Origin: Antedon mediterranea
Lineage: Eukaryota > Echinodermata > Crinoidea > Comatulida > Antedonidae
Length of the DNA stretch: 64,000 nucleotides
Assembly: GCF_964355755.1 (NCBI RefSeq)
Contig: NC_092676.1
Coordinates: forward strand, 13,376,288-13,440,287
Direction of reading: 5' to 3'
Position numbers and translations under genes: made by a program. Position 1 is the first letter of the stretch. Each line of letters starts with the position of its first letter. Under the pieces are notes generated by a model. The model made no database searches and was not told the DNA's origin. It was given only the letters and a program-made list of their open reading frames with translations. Below, piece by piece: positions 53,701 through 64,000 of this stretch.

Positions 53701-54702
53701 CCCAGTTTTTACGTACAGACATCAACCTCGATTTTACGTACCGACATCGATCCCTAATTTACGTACATACATCGACCCCGATTTTACGTACATACATCGA
53801 TCCCTATTTTACGTACAGAGATCGACCCAGTTTTTACGTATAGACATCGACCCCGATTTTACATTCAGACATCGACCCCGATTTAACGTACATACATCGA
53901 ACCCGATTTTACGTACATACATCGACCCCGATTTTACGTACAGCCATCAACCCCGTTTTTACGTACAGATATCGACCCCATTTTGACGGACAGAAATCGA
54001 CCCCGTTTTGAGGTACAGACATTGACCACGTTTTTACGTTCAGACATCGAACCCGATTTACAGTACAGGCATCGACTCCGATTTAACTTAAAGACAACGA
54101 CCCCGAATTCACGAACAGACATCGATCCCGTATTTAGGTACAGACATCGACCCCTATTTTACGTACAGAGATCGACCCAGTTTTTACGTACAGACATCGA
54201 CCCCGATTTTACGTACAGACATCGACCCCGATTTAACGTACATACATCGAACCTGATTTTACGTACATACATCAACCCCGATTTTACGTACAGCCATCAA
54301 CCTCGTTTTTGCGTACAGACATTGACCTAGTTTTGACATACAGATATCGACCCCGTTTTGACGTACAGAAATCGACCACGTTTTTACGTACAGACATCGA
54401 ACCCGATTTACCGTACAGGCATCGATTCCGATTTAACGTACAGACATCAACCCCGATTTTATGTACATACATCGACCCCGATTTTACGTACAGACATCGA
54501 CCTCGATTTTACGTATAAACATCGACCCAGTTTTTACGTACAGACATCGTCCTTGTTTTTACGTACAGACATCGACCCTTATTTTACAAACAGACATCGA
54601 CCTAGTTTTGACGTACATATATCGACTCCGTTTTTACGTACAGACATCGACCTAGTTGTTACGTACAGACATCGACCCTGATTTTACATACAGACATCGA
54701 CC
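50755..54702 (+). repeat. Higher-order tandem duplication, two units of 1974 bp
   Basis: 50755-52728 and 52729-54702: landmark variants recur at 1974 bp, for example 51160/53134 and 52335/54309. The equivalent region before LINE copy 2 (36.5-38.5 kb) has one unit, so this pair formed after the larger block was copied. Confidence 0.9.
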
Positions 54703-55244
54703 CCGTTTTTACGTACCGACATCGACCTCAATTTTACGTACAGACAGCGACCCCGATTTTACTTACAGACATCGACCTAGTTTTAACGTACAGATATCGA
54801 CCCAGTTTTGACGTAAATACATCGACAGCGATTTTACGTAAAGACAACGACCCCGATTTCACGAACAGACATCGATCCCGTATTTACGTACAGACATCGA
54901 CCCCGATTTTACGTACATACATCGACCCCGATTTTACGTACAGAGATCGACCCAGTTTTTACGTACAGACACCGACCCCGATTTTACGTACATACATTGA
55001 CCCCGATTTAACGTACATACATCGAACCCGATTTTACGTACATACATCGACCCCGATTTTACGTACAGTCATCGACCAAGTTTTTACGTACAGACATCAA
55101 CCTCGATTTGACGTACAGACATCGAACCCGATTTTACGTACAGACATCGACCACGATTTTACGTACAGACATCGACCCGATTTTACGTACAGCCATCAAC
55201 CCCGTTTTTACGTACAGACATCGACCCCGTTTTGACAAACAGAC

Positions 55245-55400
55245 GTGTCGGTACGTAAAAACTAGGTCGATGTCTGTACGTAAAAACAGAGTCGATGTCT
55301 GTACGTAAAATCGAAGTCGATGTCGGTACGTAAAAACTAGGTCGATGTCTGTACGTAAAAACAGAGTCGATGTCTGAATGTCAAAACGGGGTCGATGTAC
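55245..55400 (-). repeat. Inverted monomer block, copy 4
   Basis: Same reversed 25-bp monomers and flanks as the other three blocks, just before LINE copy 3. Confidence 0.9.
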
Positions 55401-55617
55401 ATGAAATCGACACTATTTTGAGGTAAAGACATCGACCACGTTTTTACGTACAGACATCGAACCCGATTTACCGTACAGGCATCGACTTCGATTTAACGTA
55501 CATTCATCAACCCCGCTTTTACGTACAGACATCGACCTAGTTTTTACGTACAGACATCGATCCAGATTTTACATACAGACATCGACCCCGTTTTTACGTG
55601 CCGACATCGACCTCGAT

Positions 55618-58600
55618 GTTTTAATTTTGTTTTGTCTTGTGTGAGTTCATCTCACGTTTATTTAAATTCTCATTGGTGAATATATTATATACATATAAGT
55701 ATATTTGTGACAATTAAAAGTAAGTGTTTAAAGTAGTTAAAATACAGGTATATTTACATAATAAGATGCTTGAATTCAGTATTAACCATATTTGTTTTCA
55801 TTAAAATTTTAGAAAAAAAATGAAAAATGGCGGTAAAATACATGATTAAAATGTTCTTGTTAAACTATCTTATTTGTGCTCTTATTTGTGTTCGAGTAGA
55901 GAGGCTATAAACTCAGGGGAGGAAAATGTAGTATCCTCCCTTTTCACCAAGATAAAAAGGATGAAATGAAAAAGAGGAATGCAAAGGTTTGAAAGTTAGA
56001 TATTTAGAATGATAGCATGCAATAATATATTTATTGAAAACCGTAAGTTTAGAGTCCATACACTGTGCGAGACACTTCATACCCGAGGTCACCTTGGTAC
56101 AACTACTACTTACAATTTGTATTTACGATATAAAATATTGCAAATATAGAAAAATATATATATTGAACAAATACAAATACATGCAGATAACATTGACATG
56201 TTTACAATATGAATATTGCAAATATAGAAAAATATATATATATTAAAAAATAAATACCAATAATTACAGATTTCATATAAGTTATTAAAATTGTCTAAAA
56301 ACATAATCAAGGGTTACATTTAAAATCACTTGAAATAAAAAAGGGCTACATATTTATATTAAAACTTATACAGCATATGTCACACTAATATAAAATACAA
56401 TTGTAAAACGTAGGGATGGAGATCTCCAGCACATATATATTTTAATTATTCAATAGGTCAAATATCCTGTCTTTACTCTTTTTCCATTTCTGATCAGCAG
56501 TATAAAAGTTATACGAATACTCATTATTTATGAGGTTTATAATTTCATTTTTAAATAGCCCCCAAATATTTGCAGATTCTTTTTTTTTCTGTCGTTTCTA
56601 GTTCTTTATATATTATGGAGGATTTATATATACAAAAATTAAAAACTGAAATTAATTCGTTTACAAGTTTGTTTGTTGTTCCAAAAATTACATTAACCCA
56701 CTTTGGGAAGTCTTGCTGTACTGTAACCTCATTTGGAAGACACTGAACCAGCATATCTTTTTTTACATAATTATAAGGATTCGATGTAACAACTTAAAAT
56801 GAGCTACTTTTACCATGTGTTTCATTCTACATACTTTTCTATTCCATATTTCATTCCAGTCAATAATTTCATCTCTAAATTCTATTTCCCATTTCATTTG
56901 AGGATTTGGAATAATACATATACCATTTATAAACTGCTTAAAATCGTAAGACGATCTTATCCTATTATGAAATATATTATGTTCTCTAAATTGTATACCT
57001 ATGCGTGCATTTTCCAACCTCATTTGTTCTTTACATATATCAGGTATTGCATTTATTGTTGCAAAGTATTCAATTAATCCATTCTGTTTATTCGACAGAG
57101 TTGGAATAATTTCTGCTGCAGTCAATAACCTGTTATTTACGATTATATCATTTACTCTTTTGTATCCAGAGTTTAACCAGGTGTTGAAATATAGAGATTT
57201 TCCCTCAATTGATGTTATAAATTTGTTTTCCCATAAGTGTTAGTATGCGCTTCAGTATTTAATTTACTACAATTCGCAGTATAATCAACTGGATGCATAT
57301 ATTAGTTTGGAATACATTTCCAAATACCTGGGTTAGGATTTAACAGTCTATTAACCCAACTCAACTTCAGAGAGTCCACTAAGATATTAAAATTCACCAC
57401 ATTTATACCACCTTTATCTACTGTGTTTATAAGAGTTTTTCCTTTAATTTGTTCCCTTTTTCCTCCCCACAAAATCTATATAACAATGTATCAACTTTTG
57501 GAAAGATATAAGATGGTACATCTATTATACAAGCATTGTATATTAATTTCGAAATGGTAAGAGATTTTATTACTGTTACCTTGCCAAAAAACATAAGGTT
57601 TCGTTTTTCCCATAGTTTTAGTGTATTCTCTAATTTTAAAACTGTATCATCCCAATTTCGTTTAACACAAGTATGTTTATCATACCCTACGTAGATTCGA
57701 AGGAATTTCACTGGTTCTTTGGTCCATTTGATATTAAATGGCGATGTCTGTTTGTTTTTATTTGCTCCAATCCAAATTCCTTTCGATTTACTTTTATTTA
57801 ACCTTAAACCTGATATTGAACAGAACATTTCAATTTCACACAGAAAATGGTTTAAACTAATTTCATCCTTTGTAAATATTACACTATCGTCAGCTAGTTG
57901 AGCTATTTTAACAATATGATCTTCATTTTCATAAAGCAGACAAAGGACAACCCTGTCTTACACCACATCTCATATTGAATCTATCAGATATCCAACCATT
58001 GTGGGTTACAAGGCATTGTGTATCTGTATATATAGTTTTTACCCAGTTAATAAATGACTGTCCAAAACCATATTTTTTCAGACATATAAACATTAAATTT
58101 CTATCTATAGAATCAAACGCCTTGGCAAAGCCTAGAAAAACTATTGCACCTGGCTGATTGTTATTTTCTGTATATTACAATACATCTTCTACTAACCTAA
58201 TATTCTCTCCTCCAAATCTCCCTTTGACATAACCTTTCTGATCATATCCAATTATAGATCCAATTACAATTTGCATTCTATTGGAGAGAACATGAGCCAT
58301 TACTTTATAATCTACATTCAGTAGTGTTATAGGCCTCCAGTTTTCTAGTTTTTCTCTTTGTCCGCCTTTAAACAGTTGATTTATAATACCTAGTCTTTGT
58401 GAGCCGCCTAATCTTTTGCTAATAATATAGCAGTTATTCAAAGCGTCACATAACATATCTTTAATATCAACCCAAAAATGTCTATAAAATTCAACACTCA
58501 AGCGATCCGAACCTGGACTTTGTTGAGTTTCATTTTTTCTATAGCATTTGTAAGTTCTTCTGCTGATATAAATCCTTCACATTTCACAGAGTTGTCATAA

Positions 58601-58697
58601 GAAAGTGTATTTATTTTAGTGTTTCTTACATACTTATTTATCCTACCCTGTGGAATTGTTTTACATGCATACAACTTTTCATAAAAGCTTACTTGTT
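55618..58697 (-). mobile_element. L1/Tx1-like LINE fragment, copy 3
   Basis: 3080-bp paralogue of the copies at 20698 and 39346 with identical edges and the CGACCTCGAT overlap (55608-55617 and 58698-58707). It lacks the Helitron of copy 2. Confidence 0.88.
56442..58697 (-). pseudogene. LINE ORF2 fragment, copy 3
   Basis: Same order of RT pieces and same shared lesions as copies 1 and 2, including FLGFAKAFDS in place of the Asp-containing motif A and the gap between GCPLSAL and QLADDS. Private differences are few, for example an Arg in FLRIYVGYDKH (copy 2 has Gly) and a shifted poly-T run near 56581 that ends the C-terminal frame early. Confidence 0.85.
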
Positions 58698-59734
58698 CGA
58701 CCTCGATTTTAAGTACAGACAGTGACCCCGATTTTACTTACAGACATCGACCTAGTTTTAACGTAAAGATATACACCCCGATTTGACGTACATACATCGA
58801 CAGCGATTTTACGTAAAGACAACTACCCCGATTTCACGAACAGACATCGATCCCGTATTTACGTACAGGCATCGACCCCGATTTTACGTACAGACATCGA
58901 CCCCGATTTTACGTACATACATCGACCCCTATTTTACGTACAGAGATCGACCCAGTTTTTACGTACAGACATCGACCCCGATTTTACGTACAGACATCGA
59001 TCCCGATTTAACGTACATACATCGAACCCGATTTTACGTACAGACATCGACCCCGTTTTGACGTACAGACTTCGACAGCGATTTTACGTAAAGACAACGA
59101 CCCCAATTTTACGTACATACATCGACCACTATTTTAAGTACAGAGATCGACCCAGTTTTACGTACAGACATCGACCCCGATTTTACGTACAGACATCGAC
59201 CCTGATTTTACGTACAGACATCGACCCCGTTTTTACATAGAGACATCGACTCTGTTTTAACGTACAGACATCGACCTAGTTTTTACGTACCGACATCGAC
59301 CTCAATTTTACGTACAGATATCGACCCCGATTTTACGTACATACATCGACCCCGATTTTACGTACAGACATTGACCTCGATTTTACGTACATGCATCGAC
59401 CCTGATTTTACGTACAGACATCGACACAGATTTTACGTACATTCATCGACCTAGTTTTGACGTACAGACATCGACACAGATTTTACGCAAAGATATCGAC
59501 CCCGATTTCACGTACAGACATCGACCACGATTTTACTTGCAGACATCAACACAGTTTTTACGTACAGACAGCGACACCGTTTTACGTACCGATTACGACC
59601 CCGATTTTACGTACAGAAATCGACCTAGTTTTTAGGTACAGACATCGACACTGATTTTACGTACAGACATCGACCCTGATTTTACGTACAGACATCGACC
59701 CCGTTTTTACATAGAGACATCGACTCTGTTTTAA

Positions 59735-60622
59735 TAACCCTCTTAATTCCCTAGAGAGAGCCATTTCCCCTCAACCGAATTCTTTTCAGAACAGCATTTT
59801 TATAGTACTCCAGGGAGTTGACATTTTTAAAACAGTAATTTCATCATTTTATTATAAATGTATGAAAATATGTTTCTAAAAACAAATATTCCTTATTAAA
59901 TTTCCTGTAAAATGATGTATAATGAATATTTGTATGATTTATTTTTATTTATGAAATGTATGAATTAAAAAAAAATAAAATTTTTAAATAAAATTTCTTT
60001 AAAAAAATCGTATAAAAACGATAATAAAATGATATTTAGAAAACCCCAAGAAACAAATATTTATAATACATACCTATAAATGTACATTTACTTGAACAAA
60101 AGTAATAATAGGAGAGTTAGATACGAGTTATTTTATTCAAATAAACCGCCATCGTATAATTTTAGCCTAGGCCCAATCAAACCATCCTATCACCATCGTT
60201 AGTCTGAGCATGCCCACTACAAGCAAGTTGCTCAGGCGAGTAAATTCTGACAACGTGCTGCATGGGCCTACAAAAAATCCTTCTCGCGTTGCACATTTTT
60301 CAACAAAGGAATCAGTATTTCCGGTTGTCTGACTAGATACGGGAAACGTGTAGTCCACAAACAACGTAATTTTGATTAATTAATCAGTTTTTAATTAATA
60401 TTTCCAAAAGATTTTCCAATAGCGAAAATGTTGTCGTTGACATTTTTGGAAAGTAAATTTTACGCTTGATCGAATAAAAGCTATCCCAGAATCCTCAGAC
60501 AAGCAGAAGTTAGTGATTATCGCCCTCAAACACAGAAGGTACGTTTGGTGTCTAACGCCGACCATGGGTGTTCAACGCATGTCCCTTGGGGTTTCAAACG
60601 CCGCCCGTGGCACTAAGAGGGT
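59735..60622. mobile_element. piggyBac-like non-autonomous element, TTAA-flanked
   Basis: 888 bp flanked by TTAA at 59731-59734 and 60623-60626; the uninterrupted array (CTCTGTTTTAACGTACAG, as near 59250) has a single TTAA. Ends are short inverted repeats: TAACCCTCTTAAT on the left and, inverted, ACCCTCTTAGT on the right, with a 2-bp offset. TTAA target duplication and CCC/GGG ends are known piggyBac features. No transposase is visible; the small reverse frame at 60167-60364 is unlike any family I know. Near the right end, 60548-60612 holds three related units of about 22 bp (CTAACGCCGACC, TTCAACGCATG, TCAAACGCCGCC). Confidence 0.7.
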
Positions 60623-60936
60623 TTAACGTACAGACATTGACCTAGTTTTGACGTACAGACATCGACACAGATTTTACGCAAAGATATCGACCCCGATTTC
60701 ACGTACAGACATCGACCACGATTTTACTTGCAGACATCAACACAGTTTTTACGTACAGACAGCGACACCGTTTTACGTACCGATTACGACCCCGATTTTA
60801 CGTACAGAAATCGACCTAGTTTTTAGGTACAGACATCGACACTGATTTTACGTACAGACATTGACCCCGATTTTACGTACAGACATCGACCTAGTTTTTA
60901 CATACAGACATCGACCCCGTTTTTACATACACATAT
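60623..60936 (+). repeat. 25-bp minisatellite array, segment 5
   Basis: Short array island between the piggyBac-like element and the probable solo LTR. It repeats the landmark string seen at 59450-59670 at an offset of 1191 bp. Confidence 0.93.
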
Positions 60937-61575
60937 TGTAATATAATGTTGCGTTGTTGAGGTACTAATGAAGGACTCTGACTCGCTTGACTGTCGTAAC
61001 ACATATATTATTTATTCAGTATAATACTTCAGTACAATATACAACTATAAGTATAGATAAGGAACGCGGAGGATCAATGATGCTGTCGGTGAGGTGTGAA
61101 GTGTGTTAGTCTGCTTCTGGAGAAGTGGCTGTAAGGTGTGTGCTCCGTGAGGTGGCTGTAAGGTGTAGATGTTCCTCTGAAGAAATGGCTGTGAGGTGTG
61201 TCTGGGCCCTTCTGAAAATTGGGAGTATATTGGCTCAGTTCATTTGCATAATGTCATTACATCATCTGTGAGGGTAACGATTGGTCCTAAGTTGATCCAG
61301 GGGTGTTTAAGTGGGAGTGATTAACGGTATAATAAGGTATTTCTGTGATGGATGACACTGTCAAATCTGTACTTAAATAGTGTCGATCACTCCTGGTTTA
61401 ACGATGGGAAAGTCACAAAATTAAGCTAAGTGTTTTCTTTAGGGATTCTATTATAAACTAAATGGTCATTAAAACATCTGGACAAACTCTCCTTTGGACT
61501 TTCTGGGTCAATTTTGTGAACCTATTTGAATTCCGATACAATTTCTTAAATATAAAAGTATATCTTTATATTACA
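60937..61575 (-). mobile_element. Probable solo LTR, 639 bp
   Basis: Begins TGTAATATAATG and ends TATATTACA, with TG...CA termini inside an inverted repeat of about 10 bp. Flanked by ATAT on both sides (60933-60936 and 61576-61579), while the empty array has one (CACATATACATCG at 25147 and elsewhere). On the reverse strand AATAAA (61016-61011) lies about 75 nt before the 3' end, as expected for an LTR's R/U5 part. 61075-61205 holds three imperfect copies of GTGGCTGTAAGGTGT. No internal retroviral genes are present. Alternative: a TA-flanked mariner-like element with TTGTAATATAA ends. Confidence 0.6.
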
Positions 61576-64000
61576 ATATACATCGACCTCGATTTTACGT
61601 ATAGACATCGAACCCGTTTTTACGTACAGGTATCGACAATGATTTTACGTACAGACATCAACCTAGTTTTGAACTACAGACATCGACCACGTTTTTACGT
61701 ACAGACATCGACCCTAATTTTACGTACAGACATGTATCTCGATTTTACGTACATACATCGACCACAAATCAACGTAGAGACATCGACCCCGATTTTACGT
61801 ACAGACATCGACAATGATTTTACGTACAGACATCGACCCCTATTGTACGTACAGAGATCAACCCAGTTTTTACGTACAGACATCGACCCCGATTTTACGT
61901 ACATACATCGACCCCTATTTTACGTACAGAGATCGACCCAGTTTTTACGTACCGACATCGACCTCAATTTTACGTACAGACATCGACCCCGATTTTACGT
62001 ACATACATCGACCCCGATTTTACGTACAGACATTGACCTCGATTTTACGTACATGCACCGACCTTGATTTTACGTACAGACATCGACCTCGATTTTACGT
62101 ACAGTCATCGACCTAGTTTTGACGTACAGACATCGACACAGATTTTACGCAAAAATATCGACCCCGATTTCACGTACAGACATCGACCACGTTTTTACGT
62201 ACAGACATCAACCTAGTTTTTACGTACAGACATCGGCCTAGTTTTTACTTACAGACCTAGACATAGTTTTTATGCAATGACAGCAACCCCGACTTTACGT
62301 ACAGATATGGACCCCGATTTTACGTACAGACATCGACCTAGTTTTGAACTACAGATATCGACCACGTTTTTACGTACAGACATCGACCCTGATTTTAAGT
62401 ACAGACATGTACCTCGATTTCACGTACATACATCGACCAAAAATCAACGTAGAGACATCGACCCCGATTTTACGTACAGACATCGACAATGATTTTACGT
62501 ACAGACATCGACCTAGTTTTGACCTACATACATCGACCTAGTTTTCACGTACAGACATCTACCCCGTTTTTACATACAGACATCGATCTAGTTTTTTACG
62601 TACAGAGATCGACCTAGTTTTTACGCAAGACATCGACCCCGTATTTACGTACAAACGTCGACCTAGGTTTTACGTACATACATCAACTCCGTTTTTACGT
62701 AAAGACATCGACCCCGATTTTACGTACCGACAGCGACCCCGATTTTACGTACAGACATCAACCCCGTTTTGAGGTACAGACATCGACACCGATTTTACGC
62801 AAAGACAACGATCCCGATTTCACGTACAGACATCGACCCCGATTTTATGAAAGACATCAACCCCGATTTTACGTGCATACATCGACCCCGATTTTACGTA
62901 CAGACATTGACCCAGTTTTTACGTACAGACATTGACCCAGTTTTTACGTACAGACATCAACACCTTTTTACGTACAGACATCGACCTAGTTTTTACGTAC
63001 AGACATCGACCTCGATTTTACGTACATACTTTGACCGCTATTTTACGTACAGACATAGACCTCTTTTTACATACAGACAACGATCCCGATTTTACATACA
63101 GACATCGACACCAATTTTACGCAAAGACAACGACCCCGATTTCACGAATAGACATCGATTCCGATTTTACGTACATACATCGACCCGATTTTACGTACAG
63201 TCATCGACCCAGTTTTTACGTATAAACATCGACCCCGATTTTACGTACATACATCGACCCCGATTTTACGTACAGACATCGACCCCGATTTTACGTACAT
63301 ACATCGACCCCGATTTTACATACATACATCGACTCCTATTTTACATACAGACAACGACCCCGATTTTACGTACAGACATTGACCTAGTTTTGACGTACAG
63401 ATATCTACCCCGTTTTGACGTACAGACATCGACACCAATTTTACGCAAAGACAACGACCCCGATTTCACGAATAGACATCGATCCCGTATTTACGTACAG
63501 ACATCGATCCCGTATTTACTTACAGACATCGACCATGTTTCTACGTGCAAATATGAACCTCGATTTAACGTACTTATATCGATCCCGATTTGACGTACAT
63601 ACATCGATCCCGTATTTACGTACAGACATCGATCCCGTATTTACTTACAGACATCAACCTAGTTTCTACGTACAAACATCGATCCCGATTTAACGTACAT
63701 ACATCGACCCCGATTTTACGTACATACATCGACCCCGATTTTACGTACAGTCATCGACCCAGTTTTTACGTACATACATCAACCTCGATTTTACGTTCAG
63801 ACATTGACCCCGATTTTACGTACATACATCGACCCCAATTTTACATACATACATCGACTCCTATTTTACATACAGACAACGACCCCGATTTTACGTACAG
63901 ACATCGACCTAGTTTTGACGTACAGATATCTACCCCGTTTTGACGTACAGACATCGACACCAATTTTACGCAAAGACAACGACCCCGATTTCACGAATAT
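61576..64000 (+). repeat. 25-bp minisatellite array, segment 6 (runs off the window)
   Basis: Continues with landmark strings also seen at 25.2-27.2, 28.0-30.3, 32.1-34.4 and 44.7-46.5 kb. The array does not end within the window. Long frames such as 62769-63593 (274 codons) are periodic translations. Confidence 0.95.

Larger units (their letters stand above)
48357..59734 (+). repeat. 25-bp minisatellite array, segment 4 (interrupted by LINE copy 3)
   Basis: Array from the Jockey-like LINE to the piggyBac-like element, with the third L1-type copy at 55618-58697. 49.5-50.75 kb repeats 35.3-36.5 kb at offsets of 14223-14248 bp. 50755-54702 is a tandem pair of 1974-bp units. All open frames are periodic monomer translations. 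Confidence 0.95.

Noticed and set aside
20698-58697. Three independent LINE insertions at the same target
   Set aside because: Identical truncation points and shared inactivating lesions make segmental duplication far more likely.
61462-62067. 201-codon frame starting in unique sequence
   Set aside because: It joins part of the probable LTR to the periodic array across an insertion edge, so it is a chance fusion.
15557-63943. Dozens of open frames of 60-274 codons giving Arg/Tyr/Phe/Thr-rich repeat proteins
   Set aside because: They follow from a stop-free 25-bp monomer read with a 25-codon cycle, occur in all forward frames, change frame with every indel, and mostly start at non-ATG codons. 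No sign of a gene.
15190-64000. CRISPR-like array (short regular repeats)
   Set aside because: There are no unique spacers; the 25-bp units are contiguous. The context is animal genomic DNA without cas genes.

Overview
This is a gene-poor stretch of an animal genome built almost entirely from satellite DNA and transposable elements. I see no host protein-coding gene, tRNA, rRNA or prokaryotic feature. The retroelement types (an Ngaro/DIRS-like tyrosine-recombinase retrotransposon, L1/Tx1-like and Jockey-superfamily LINEs, a Helitron, DNA-transposon remnants) and the frequent TAGGCCTAGGCC-type words near 9.6-10.9 kb suggest a marine invertebrate, perhaps an echinoderm or other deuterostome. 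That assignment is inference and weak. The setting looks like constitutive heterochromatin (pericentromeric or subtelomeric).

Layout. (1) 1-5652 and 14688-15189: an AT-rich satellite with monomers of about 187 bp (long form) or 134 bp (short form). Its orientation flips near 3124 and again near 5488, and one monomer at 297-1578 is interrupted by a GATAGATCAGCGAGA-type minisatellite. (2) 5653-14687: one Ngaro-like retrotransposon inserted precisely into that satellite without target duplication. It has split direct repeats A1...B1-A2...B2, a nearly intact Gag with a SAP-like N-terminus and three zinc motifs, a decayed RT-RNase H frame, and a tyrosine recombinase gene split by a 3.1-kb CAC-type DNA transposon. 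(3) 15190-64000: about 35 kb of a 25-bp, CpG-rich minisatellite, arranged in nested higher-order repeats (units of about 1974, 2335, 2799 and 4098 bp and blocks over 14 kb).

The 25-bp array holds several insertions whose ends can be placed exactly because uninterrupted array copies serve as empty sites: three paralogous copies of one dead L1/Tx1-like fragment (20698-23780, 39346-43626, 55618-58697), a 1201-bp Helitron inside the second copy (40508-41708), a 1826-bp Jockey-superfamily LINE (46531-48356), an 888-bp TTAA-flanked piggyBac-like element (59735-60622) and a probable 639-bp solo LTR (60937-61575). The three L1 copies share the same inactivating lesions, so they spread by segmental amplification of the array and not by retrotransposition.

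Only the transposon genes are real coding sequence. The many open frames of 60-270 codons over the 25-bp array arise because 25 is not divisible by 3 and the monomer has no stop in any forward frame, giving a 25-residue periodic translation. I regard these as non-coding.
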